A stretch of DNA of 40,356 nt, taken from positions 1-40,356 of the forward strand of contig JANBPT010000368.1 in the NCBI GenBank assembly GCA_027575765.1, in the 5' to 3' direction. The notes beneath the pieces were generated by a model. It had not been told where the DNA came from. It saw only the letters and a list, made by a program, of their open reading frames with translations, and did no database searches. Below are positions 30,741 to 38,831 of the stretch, piece by piece. Each line of letters opens with the position of its first letter. The stretch's first letter is position 1. Made by a program: the position numbers and the translations under genes. The DNA comes from Tieghemiomyces parasiticus (lineage: Eukaryota > Kickxellomycota > Dimargaritomycetes > Dimargaritales > Dimargaritaceae).

Positions 30741-31658
30741 TCAAACGTCCTTCTTGTCCATGGTGTCGGGGCGCTCTACACTGTACGGCGGAGGTCGGGT
30801 CTGGCCAACGGGGAGTTCCATATCGATATGGGCAGCCCCCTCGGTAGCGGGCAGCGTATACTCGCCGGCCGCGACGGCCCGCTGCACAATCTGGTGTTGG
30901 GCTCGCAGCAGGGCGAGCTCCAGGGTCGGCAGATCGAGCTCGTGGGCCAGGCCTCGGATGGTGGTTTCTGACAGGGGCGAGTCGGCGGTGAGGGCGAAGC
31001 TGGCGGCGTAACGTTCCAAGACAGGCTCCGGGGCGCCGTAGGCCAGCCGGTCCTGTCCGATGAGGGTCTCGAGGTGGCTGGCGCCCTGGTAGGCCCGGTA
31101 GTGGCTGTAGATGCGGAAGAGGTTGTAAAAGAGCGGCAGGTTGGGCACGAAGGGGATGATGCCAAAGGCCAGGGTTAGTGGGAGCCACAAGCAGCTGAGC
31201 CACAGGTAGCGCTTGTGGTAAGGCGTACGCTCGCTGGCCAAGGTGGCGAGTCGGGTGCGCACCCGGGCTGGGTCCAGGTCCCGCGGGAAGTGCAGGGGGA
31301 GGCCCTTGGCGTCTTCAAGGTCGCTCTGGGCGGGTACGGCCTTCAGGAACCACTCGTGGTAGTCGATCTTGTCCATGAGGCGGGTGCCGGCGTCGTACAG
31401 TCGGCGGCGCCAGCTGTCGTGCTGGGCGGCGGCTAGGCCCTCCCACTTGGCCGAGGCGTACTCGACCAGACGGCCCAGGCGGCCAGCGGGACGCACGGAC
31501 GACTGGCAGTGGTAACCCCAGTGGTCCTGGAAGATGGGTACGATGAAAAGACGCATTGGGACGGTGGTGAGCAGGCGGTGGGGTCGAATGAGAGACGGAC
31601 GGGCGGTTGGAAAGGCGCGCAGCACGGAAGGACCTAGAGGACGTAGAAGTAGAGGCAT
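30741..31658 (-). CDS. Mitochondrial K+/H+ exchange-related protein (Mit_KHE1 family)
   Basis: Seen: a single exon of 305 residues from the ATG at 31658. The N-terminus (MPLLLRPLGPSVLRAF, then ARPSLIRPHRLLTTVP) is basic, lacks acidic residues and looks like a matrix-targeting presequence. The core has MDKIDYHEWFLKAVP (95-109), PLHFPRDLDP (121-130), YHKRYLWLSCLWLPLTLAFG (147-166) and IPFVPNLPLFYNLFRIYSHY (168-187), then GASHLETLI. Known: the fungal Mit_KHE1 family, found as a factor for mitochondrial K+/H+ exchange, has a Y-E-x-x-LKSIP-like element, a hydrophobic helix ending P-x-x-PVVPNxPxFYxxYRxY, and G-x-K-x-L. It acts in the inner membrane in matrix potassium and volume control. The ATG is chosen because the frame upstream is repeat-rich leader DNA. 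Confidence 0.88.
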   Translation of the reverse strand: MPLLLRPLGPSVLRAFPTARPSLIRPHRLLTTVPMRLFIVPIFQDHWGYHCQSSVRPAGRLGRLVEYASAKWEGLAAAQHDSWRRRLYDAGTRLMDKIDYHEWFLKAVPAQSDLEDAKGLPLHFPRDLDPARVRTRLATLASERTPYHKRYLWLSCLWLPLTLAFGIIPFVPNLPLFYNLFRIYSHYRAYQGASHLETLIGQDRLAYGAPEPVLERYAASFALTADSPLSETTIRGLAHELDLPTLELALLRAQHQIVQRAVAAGEYTLPATEGAAHIDMELPVGQTRPPPYSVERPDTMDKKDV

Positions 31659-31916
31659 GGTCGAGACGGTTGGGATGGGGGGGGCTCGGCGGTTGGGGGG
31701 GTTATATGGCAGCTGGGGCGGGCAGTGCGGGGAGGGAGTGGTGTGGGGAGGAGCGGCAGTAAGGTACTCACACGGAAGGACGGGCGGAGCGAGAGGGAAA
31801 GAGGAAGGGTGGCGGGCTGCAACAGGCAGTGGCGTACCGAGAACGGGTAAGCAATAGTGCATACACCAGGTGGTAGAATTTGGAATATATGCCGAAGAGA
31901 AAAAGAGAGGGAGAGA

Positions 31917-31943
31917 TATATATATAGAGAGAGAGAGAGAGAG
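31917..31943. repeat. Compound (TA)n(GA)n microsatellite
   Basis: About ten bases of alternating TA followed by about sixteen of GA on the plus strand, about 260 nt upstream of the Mit_KHE1 ATG. On that gene's sense strand it reads a long CT tract then TATATATA. Confidence 0.85.
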
Positions 31944-32757
31944 CGGACGATGACCCCGATGACGAGATCGCAACCGGGCGAAAGATCAAGGTTATGAGCC
32001 TGGCCAAACGGGGTGGGCGGAGTCCCCCGGGGCCGTGGGCGGTAGGCACGGTCCACCGTCCAATTCCCTACCGTCGTGACCGCCAATCAGGCTTTGGTAC
32101 CTCTCGCCCCTGGCGTCAAGGAAGGGGCCGGAGCAGACCTCGTCCTGCTCCTTGCATGATCCAAGCGGCGTGTCTCACCCCCTGGCCTGGGCTGCATCCA
32201 CCGGCTCTGCACCTCGAGATGGCATCGCCTGGGGGGGGGGCACCCCCAAGACCGCTCGTCGGTGTCTATTTATTCTCCGCAGAGTGGGGGTCCCGAAAAC
32301 TCTTCGGCAGCCTGTGGAGTGTAATACAGTCTAGTTCACCAGACGGACCAATGCCGACGGGGCTCCTCTACGAAATAGGCACCCCTCCACCCTGCCAGCC
32401 TTCAATGACATTGGCAGGTCGCCCTTCCTCTGCCGTCTTATTTGCCCTCGCAACTCGTTTTGACCACTCTCGGCGTCGCCCGATAACTCTGGGTCCCACA
32501 ACCGAGATCCACTGTTAGTCAGCCCCCCTCCCCCGCTCCCCTCAGGACCACCGGCTAGCGTCGTGGCGCAGGCCGCAGCGGCACCTGACAAATGGGAGTG
32601 GCGGCCAATTAGCCACCCCTCAGCCCTGCCCTATGCAGGTAATAATTAGTATGTGGATTTGCCTATTTGTGTGTGTATTATGGGGTTAGGGCCGTACGCA
32701 TAGAGCATAGGCGTGTGATCTGTCGCCCTTCGCGTGCTGACTAACAGCCACCTGCCT

Positions 32758-32763
32758 TATAAA
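32758..32763 (+). promoter_or_regulatory. TATA box, probably for RIB3
   Basis: TATAAA in the context CTTATAAAGC, about 400 nt upstream of the RIB3 ATG and at the left end of a pyrimidine-rich stretch. The orientation fits; the distance is longer than for other genes here. Confidence 0.45.
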
Positions 32764-33165
32764 GCAGGACGCGTGGCCACCTCGCCTAGAGCAGCCCAGC
32801 CCCGCACCACGTCCGCTACTCACAGTCTTCTTCCTCCCACCCTTGCTCGACCGCCGTCTACTACCCTGTCTTCCAAGCCTGAGTTTCGCCGGCCGCCGGC
32901 ATCCTCCACCCAACCCAACCGCCCCTCCATTCCTTGTGTGCCCGTACGCACCCGGGCTCGACCAGCTTAACCTTGCCCGCCGCCGATTCCCCTTCCCTCC
33001 CACGCTTCCCTCGCTCTACCACCACTACTACGGCCCCACCTTCCCTCGGCGCTCACCAGCCGTCGGTCCGTCTGCTCTTTTCGATCCACTTCTACCGCCC
33101 TCCCTTCACCATTACCCGCTACCTGCCCCAACAAGACCTGGTCCCATTTCCAGCCGACCTGCACC

Positions 33166-34162
33166 ATGACCCACCCGTCCACCGTCGCCGTCCCCTCGGC
33201 CCCGACCACCGTCAAGGCCGAGGCGAAGAGTGCCGTGTCCAATGGCCACGCTGGCCCGGGCCCTGTGTTCGACTCGATTCCCGACGCCCTGGACGCCTTC
33301 GCCGCGGGCCACATGGTGATCGTGGTCGATAATGAGGACCGCGAGAACGAGGGCGACCTTATTTTTGCTGCCGACGCTGCCACCCTCGAAAAAATGGCCT
33401 TTACGATTCGCTACTCGAGGTACGTGTTCACCTGCGACCCCGGGTCCCGTCACCCTTTTGGATCGCGCGGAGCCGTCTTCTGTTTACTCAACCCCCTTCC
33501 CTCCCTCCCTCCCTCGCCACCTAACGCAGCGGCTATATCTGCTGTTCCATACCAGAGGAGCGGATGCGTCAACTAGATATCCCCATGATGGTACAGAACA
33601 ACACTGACTACCTGCGGACGGCTTACGGCGTCACCGTGGACTATCGGCACGGCACCACTACGGGCATCTCCGCCCACGACCGCTGCGCCACCGTCCGCGC
33701 CCTTGCGGACCCTGCTGTCACCGACCCCGCCGACTTTGCCCGCCCAGGCCATATGCTCCCCCTGCGGGCAGTCCAAGGTGGGGTTCTTCGGCGCCCTGGT
33801 CATACCGAGACAGCTCTAGGTAAGTACCGACGTGCGGTCAGGCGAGCTTGCTTATACCGGCGGGAACCCCTTCTCCGCCGGTTGCCGTTGGGGAGCGGAT
33901 TGTACCCCCCCCTCACTCTCCTTCGACCTGCTAGCCTATTCATTCTCTCCCCTCGGTACCCGCTAACCTCACTAATCACTTCATTGCGCTAGATCTCTGC
34001 CGGCTCACGGGACGAAGCCTGGCTGGGGTCCTCTGCGAACTGGTCAATGACGACGGTACTATGAAGCGCCGGGACGACTGCTACCGGTTCGCCCGCGAGC
34101 ACAACCTCAAGCTTATCACCATCGCCGACCTTGCGGCCTACCGCAAGACCCACGACTGCTGA
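33166..34162 (+). CDS. RIB3: 3,4-dihydroxy-2-butanone 4-phosphate synthase
   Basis: Seen: three exons, 33166-33419, 33530-33819 and 33993-34162, giving 237 residues. Donors are GTACGT and GTAAGT; acceptors are AACGCAG and TGCGCTAG. The phases (2, 1) close cleanly. Motifs: [17 protein letters not shown] (54-70), then [39 protein letters not shown] (129-136), [30 protein letters not shown], then [10 protein letters not shown]. Known: RIB3/RibB converts ribulose 5-phosphate to the four-carbon unit of riboflavin plus formate; ED-RENE-GD binds Mg and substrate, and the RPGH and GHTE elements complete the site. All are present, so the enzyme should be active. The N-terminal 30 residues are a Ser/Ala/Pro-rich extension relative to yeast Rib3; their role is unknown. 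It shares a divergent region with the Mit_KHE1 gene. Confidence 0.96.
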
Positions 34163-34969
34163 GCCTTGAATATCCTCTGCCATTATTACCACCGACGCTG
34201 CGAAGCGCACCCAGAGGCCTTCACACTGATCGTCACATGTCACCCTCCCTGATCTGTTCCTACTTCCAGTCCTACTGTCTAATACATTTATCTATACGGC
34301 TGGAGTTGAATAATCCTCGGCGTCGGTCATTCCACACGTTCTCTTCATTCTAACTCTTAAAAAAATAGATACTATTAATTGGATCGTGGCGAAGCTGATA
34401 CTCGATGTGAATTAGGGAAGCAGTGGGATCCCTTTCCCGTCAAGCAATAACTATGGCACAGGCAAGCCGTCCCCCTGGGTTATCGGCTAAATTGAATTCG
34501 CGGCGGATCAGTCGGTTTGGCTGTGTTCAATTATTATTAGCCTTTGCCACCGTGACGGCCTGGTAGAGGCCCATCGTGAGGCAGGTGGTGATCCAAAAAA
34601 AGCGTTGAGCCGGGGCTAAAGCGAGGGAGCGATGGCGGCGGGCGGGGGGGGGATTCCCAGCTCCGCCCCTATCCGCACTGCTCAAATGGGGACCACCATC
34701 CCCACATTTGTCGGACAACTACGGACTGCTATACGCAAGCCAAGGAGGGCACACTGCCAGCATTCAAAGTACAAAGCGATATACAGGTGTATTGTGCGCC
34801 ACTGTAGACTACGATTAGTTGGAAAAGGATTAGTGCAAAGAGATTATTTACAGTACGGTCTAGGCGCGGAGGGAGAAAATAAAATAGCAATAGTAATGCA
34901 AATTAGATATGTAAAGTGCCAGGGTTGAGTCGTGACAACCACCAATGGCCGTTAGCACGACATTATGCC
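34163..34969. other. Convergent intergenic region
   Basis: Lies between the RIB3 and SEC2 stops. A short minus-strand frame at 34718-34527 ends in a hydrophobic stretch (RFFWITTCLTMGLYQAV) but has no ATG near its start; I do not call it. An AATAAA at 34878-34883 on the plus strand is far from RIB3. Confidence 0.5.
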
Positions 34970-36652
34970 CTAGTCTGCCACGGCGGCGATGGTGCCGGTC
35001 TCGGTGCCACAGGCTGCCTCCAGAGTGGTCGCGCCCAGGCGACTAACCGCCATACTGACCCGCAACCGCTGCACATGGGCAAACACCCGCCAGATGTCGG
35101 CCTGGGCCAGCAGACCGCGTGTGATCATACGAGCATAAGAGTAAAAGTCGCAGGCCGCGCGGAGCCGCTGGCGGCACCGGTGACAGAGGGCCCGCCGATC
35201 CGGGTCGTTGTCGTCGAGTCGGTACCGAAAGAACACGAGGGAATCCGAGGCGGCCGTCACATCGCCACCGGCGACATCAACAGCCAACGACCGGGCCTCG
35301 ATGGGTAGGTCACAGAGCTGGCAAGGGGTGGGGGTAGGGGCCCCGGTCCGCACCGTGAGCGGACCGCCGGGCGAATCGGACTGGGACCGCGATGCCCGCA
35401 TGGTAATAGCCAAGGGGTGCGGGGCCGAGGCGGCCTGGTGGGGGCGGCGTGCGGCCGGGGGCGGGAGTGTGACGGGGGAAACGGGGCTCGCCAGGAACCC
35501 CATTGAGGCGGCCCAGGTCCGAGGCGCCGGCGACGCGTCCGGTGGCGACGAGATACTGAGGCGGATAGGTTCGCTGGCCAGGTAGGGCACCGTCTCAATG
35601 ATCAAGGTATTGTCTTGCACGGCGGCCAGGAGGCGGCGGTGGAATCGCCAGGCCATGATGTTTCCGCCTGCGGTGGACACTAGGGCCGAGCTGAAGCGTA
35701 GACAGGGCTCCACGTCTTCGACCAGGCATCGCTTGAGGAAGGCCGAGGCCAGGGCAGCCTTCTCCTGCCGCAGGCCGATAAACTCGCGAAACTCGCTAAA
35801 GACCAGGGTGTCGGCGTACAAGAAAAGGTGGGTAAAGAGGTGCAGTGGGGCATGGGCCGGGGCCACGCGGGTGGGCAGTTGGAACCGATAGGCGGATGGG
35901 TCGCCGTCGGATCCGTGGTGGGCGTCAAACAGGGTGGAGTCGCGTGAGCCGGCGGTCCCGCGCGAGATGACAGACTCCCGCAGGCCGGCGCGGTGCGACG
36001 CAGGGTGCCCGTCTTCGTCCTCGGGAGCATCGGCCTCGTCCGGGCCCTCGCCGGTTGGGCTGGCGGACGCTGACCGGTGGATAAAGTCGAGTTGCTTCTG
36101 CAGGGCGATGCGGCGGCGGTACTCGCTCTCCCGGCCGTCCACAGCCACCTCCAACCGAGCCTTCAGGTCGGCGCACTGCTCCCGCTCCAGGTCCAGCAGC
36201 TGCTCCAACTCGGAGACCCGACGCAGGGCCGCGGCGCAGCGCTGCTCGGCCTGACCGGCACGCCGCCGCTCGTCGTGGACCATACGGTTGGCCTCTTCGA
36301 ACAGGCACCGGGAGAGGTCCTCCAACTCGTGCTCGACGAGCAACTTGGCGTGCTCTACCTCGCCGCGCTTCTCGGTCTCCACCACCAGCTTCTCGGAGAG
36401 ACGCTTCAGGTCGGACTGCAACTGGCTGGCGTCCACCGCCCGCTTCCGCTGCAGGGCGTCAACGGTGGCCTGCAACCCAGCCACCTGGGCGCGGGCATGG
36501 TCTAGAGCCACTTGGGTGGTGGCGGCCTCCGTTTCGTCACTGGCCCGGACGTCGACCGCCTCGGCGAGCTGGCGGGTGAGGGTTTCATTCTCTGCGCCTA
36601 GGCGGCGTAATTCAGCCTCCTGAGCAGCGAGGCGGGCCGTTAGGTCGGCCAT
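34970..36652 (-). CDS. SEC2: SEC2/Rabin8-type Rab guanine nucleotide exchange factor
   Basis: Seen: one exon of 560 residues. Residues 1-190 form a long coiled coil, with the exchange segment LQSDLKRLSEKLVVETEKR at 78-96 and HELEDLSRCLFEEANRMVHD at 108-127. Residues 195-260 are acidic and disordered. A C-terminal module has CQLC at 444-447 and CHRC at 490-493, then RLRAACDFYSYARMITRGL and VQRLRVSMAVSRLG. Known: Sec2p/Rabin8 share the parallel coiled coil with LExLTxxLFEEANxMV, which opens Sec4/Rab8 for GTP loading on secretory vesicles. The C-terminal block matches RAB3IP/Rabin8 (C-x-x-F-Y/F-x-Y-x-R-x-I-x-x-GL, then x-x-MxRLRxxM). Paired C-x-x-C motifs suggest zinc binding (inference). The start is supported by the coiled coil beginning immediately. 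Confidence 0.93.
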   Translation of the reverse strand: MADLTARLAAQEAELRRLGAENETLTRQLAEAVDVRASDETEAATTQVALDHARAQVAGLQATVDALQRKRAVDASQLQSDLKRLSEKLVVETEKRGEVEHAKLLVEHELEDLSRCLFEEANRMVHDERRRAGQAEQRCAAALRRVSELEQLLDLEREQCADLKARLEVAVDGRESEYRRRIALQKQLDFIHRSASASPTGEGPDEADAPEDEDGHPASHRAGLRESVISRGTAGSRDSTLFDAHHGSDGDPSAYRFQLPTRVAPAHAPLHLFTHLFLYADTLVFSEFREFIGLRQEKAALASAFLKRCLVEDVEPCLRFSSALVSTAGGNIMAWRFHRRLLAAVQDNTLIIETVPYLASEPIRLSISSPPDASPAPRTWAASMGFLASPVSPVTLPPPAARRPHQAASAPHPLAITMRASRSQSDSPGGPLTVRTGAPTPTPCQLCDLPIEARSLAVDVAGGDVTAASDSLVFFRYRLDDNDPDRRALCHRCRQRLRAACDFYSYARMITRGLLAQADIWRVFAHVQRLRVSMAVSRLGATTLEAACGTETGTIAAVAD

Positions 36653-36802
36653 GGAACAAGTTGGAATTAAACGGGGGAAACACCCAGGCGGTATTGCAAG
36701 GGACTGGCGGAGGGAGGCCGATAGCGCAATAGGGTGGTTCGGAACAAGCGCAGGCCCAAGAAATTAATTGCCGGATGTCTAGTGGGGACCAGCTGAGCGT
36801 GG

Positions 36803-36810
36803 TTATTATA
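36803..36810 (-). promoter_or_regulatory. TATA-like element for SEC2
   Basis: TATAATAA on the minus strand, about 155 nt before the ATG at 36652, matching the spacing of other genes in the window. Confidence 0.35.
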
Positions 36811-37114
36811 CAATGCAATGGCGACAAGATAATCGTGTGGGGGTGGGGACAAGTATGACGGCAAGGGGCGTGGGAGGGCAGATCGGACACGGCGGCGAAG
36901 TAACGTGCCGGCTGTAAAGCAGGTAATGCGCAGAGGTCCCTTGGGAACTGTCGTGCTAATGAGTTAATCAAGGAGGGATGAGCAGAGGGCAAGCCCTGAA
37001 GACTGGAGGGCAGGGGTGGTACTGACTAGAAGGTGGTGGGGGAGGATAATGCGAGTAGGAAGAAACGAAAGGGGGGGGGGCGGGCGGACACTGTGCGGTC
37101 GGCCAAGTCTTGCT

Positions 37115-37120
37115 TATAAA
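37115..37120 (+). promoter_or_regulatory. Orphan TATA box
   Basis: TATAAA in the context CTTATAAAGC, the same ten bases as at the RIB3 TATA. No recognised gene starts downstream on this strand. Confidence 0.4.
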
Positions 37121-37354
37121 GCCGCCCTGTGCCAAGGTGACGGAACAAGTGTCATCGCGGGTGAGTGAGGGGCCAGGCCGGCAACGTTGGCTCGGGAGGG
37201 GGAAGGGTCACTTGGTTCCTTTTTTTCTTTTTTATTGGGCGGCCTCCTCTTTCCCAATCCACTCTACATTTACCAGGTGCTGCTGCCCCTGGGCCATCAC
37301 CTGCCGCCTCGGGCGGGCTCTCCCCCGGCCACCACCCATGGTCGATGGGTGTGC

Positions 37355-37573
37355 ATGTGGTGGCTGTTTAATCAGCGCCAATGGGCTCTGGGTTGGTTAA
37401 AGGCCCGACGCCAGTTCCACCTTCCCCGGAGGGATATAAATACCGTCAAGCTAGATTACCGTTCCTTATGTCGACAAAGGGAGGGAGCCCCCCCCCCCCC
37501 CCTGCAGTCAAACTCCCCCTCCCTAATCTCACCATTGGAGAATTTGATGGGCGCCGCCTGTACCCGCAGATGA
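37355..37573 (+). CDS. Candidate small protein, weak
   Basis: Seen: 72 codons from an ATG (MWWLFNQRQWALGWLKARR, later DINTVKLDYRSLC). It lies downstream of a TATA box (37115) and a canonical-looking intron (GTGAGT at 37161 to TTTACCAG at 37276). The second half crosses a 15-nt poly-C run and is compositionally poor. No family recognised. The upstream signals are the only support; the frame could be chance. Confidence 0.2.
   Translation: MWWLFNQRQWALGWLKARRQFHLPRRDINTVKLDYRSLCRQREGAPPPPLQSNSPSLISPLENLMGAACTRR
37488..37502. repeat. 15-nt poly-C run
   Basis: Uninterrupted cytosines on the plus strand. It is prone to length errors in sequencing, so any frame across it is uncertain. Confidence 0.9.
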
Positions 37574-38831
37574 TGGTCCCACCACTCCGAGGTGGCCGGG
37601 GAGGAGACGTGTCGAACGGCCCCAATGGCTGGGGCAGGGGAGCAGAGTGGCCATTGTTCACTGTATCTCGGATCGGCCCTCGGTGGGTTGTTCGCCAGCC
37701 TGTAGATGGTCCCATGGCGGCGGCCTGCGTTCTCCACTGTCCTGATCTTCCTTTCCAGTAGTCTCCTGCATGGCAGTGGTGGCAGCCAATTGCTTCGAGT
37801 ATGTCTGCCAGTGTGAGTGGGAGGGGCTAGTTAGGTCGGGTGGGCATGGGCCCAGGCCGTCGGGTCACACAAAAGAAGGGGCTTGGAAGGTCGATTCGGA
37901 TGGTCGCCGTTGGCCTGTTGACAACTAGCCTTTTACGTTGAACTCGATTCACGGCAATGAGCTCCGGGTGGAATTGCAGGTTCCAACGGCCAGTCGTGGT
38001 GCCAGCGTCAATTCCGCAGCGGGCGGCCGTACGGGTTGAGAGGCGGCGATGGAAGAGGGCATGTCTGCGGGGTTGCACCGACGACTTAGTCCGGAGGGTG
38101 GGGGCTGGTGAAGTAGTACAGAAGTGGCGCTGAAGGAGCGTTGACAGGTGACGTCGGGTATCGTGCAATCATGTGGTTACCTTGTATGAATAGGAGGAGT
38201 CTACTGGTCACTATGGTGAACGATAGTTGGTATCATTTGGGTCGCTCGCCTTCTTTGGGCTTGCCACACCTGACCCACACATTCTACTACTGGGATCAAG
38301 CGGCTACATTTAATTGGCTATAGAACCGAGCGACCGCCACTACGTAGCTCTCCCGCAAACTCGGATATATATTATTTCTATATACTTGTCACTTTGCCCT
38401 TCTTGGACGTCGAATATCGGCGGTTTCAGACCACCCCGCACCTGCTGCAACTCGGCCGCAAAAATGACGTCCATTTGTTTAGGCCCTTAATGTGGAGGTT
38501 CGCCCGCTTGGGGCGTTAACCATTGATTGCACCATGGCCCTACCAGGTCATCCAGTTGATCGCACCCCGAGCAGCACCCTTCAGTACACCCGTTCACGGT
38601 GGAAAATCATTCCATTTCTTACGTCAAGGCATGGTGCATCAGGCACGTCACCGGGCCGGGTATCTTACCGCTCACCAGTCTATTACGCCTCCCCCGGTTA
38701 TGTAACGGTCGTATTTGTTCTTGCCTTTGGCACGTAATTCGCGATTCAAAAATAACCCGACATATCACGCCGCTTCTTTATCATTATACATCCCCCCCTT
38801 CGACTAAGTGCTTCCGCGGCTCGGGGCCTCC

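Larger units (their letters stand above)
31659..33165. promoter_or_regulatory. Divergent Mit_KHE1/RIB3 promoter region
   Basis: The 1.5 kb between head-to-head starts. The left 300 bases are G-rich on the plus strand (leader of the minus gene). A compound TA/GA repeat lies at 31917-31943. The right 350 bases are C/T-rich and lead into RIB3, with a TATA box at 32758. I see no gene in it. Confidence 0.6.
36653..38831. other. Intergenic region with a possible small unannotated gene
   Basis: The left part is the SEC2 upstream region. A TATA box at 37115 and an intron-like stretch at 37161-37276 precede a short frame (37355-37573), reported separately. A minus-strand frame at 38168-37827 has no ATG near its start. 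AT-rich DNA lies at 38362-38388 (GGATATATATTATTTCTATATAC). The right end is the 3' flank of the ADCK1-like gene. Confidence 0.5.

Noticed and set aside
34527..34718. Minus-strand frame ending in a hydrophobic helix
   Set aside because: Begins just after a stop codon with TTG, no ATG near its start, and no convincing acceptor; not enough to call a gene.
37827..38168. Minus-strand Arg/Thr-rich frame resembling a mitochondrial presequence
   Set aside because: No ATG except near its end, a stop codon directly upstream, and no splice partner found.
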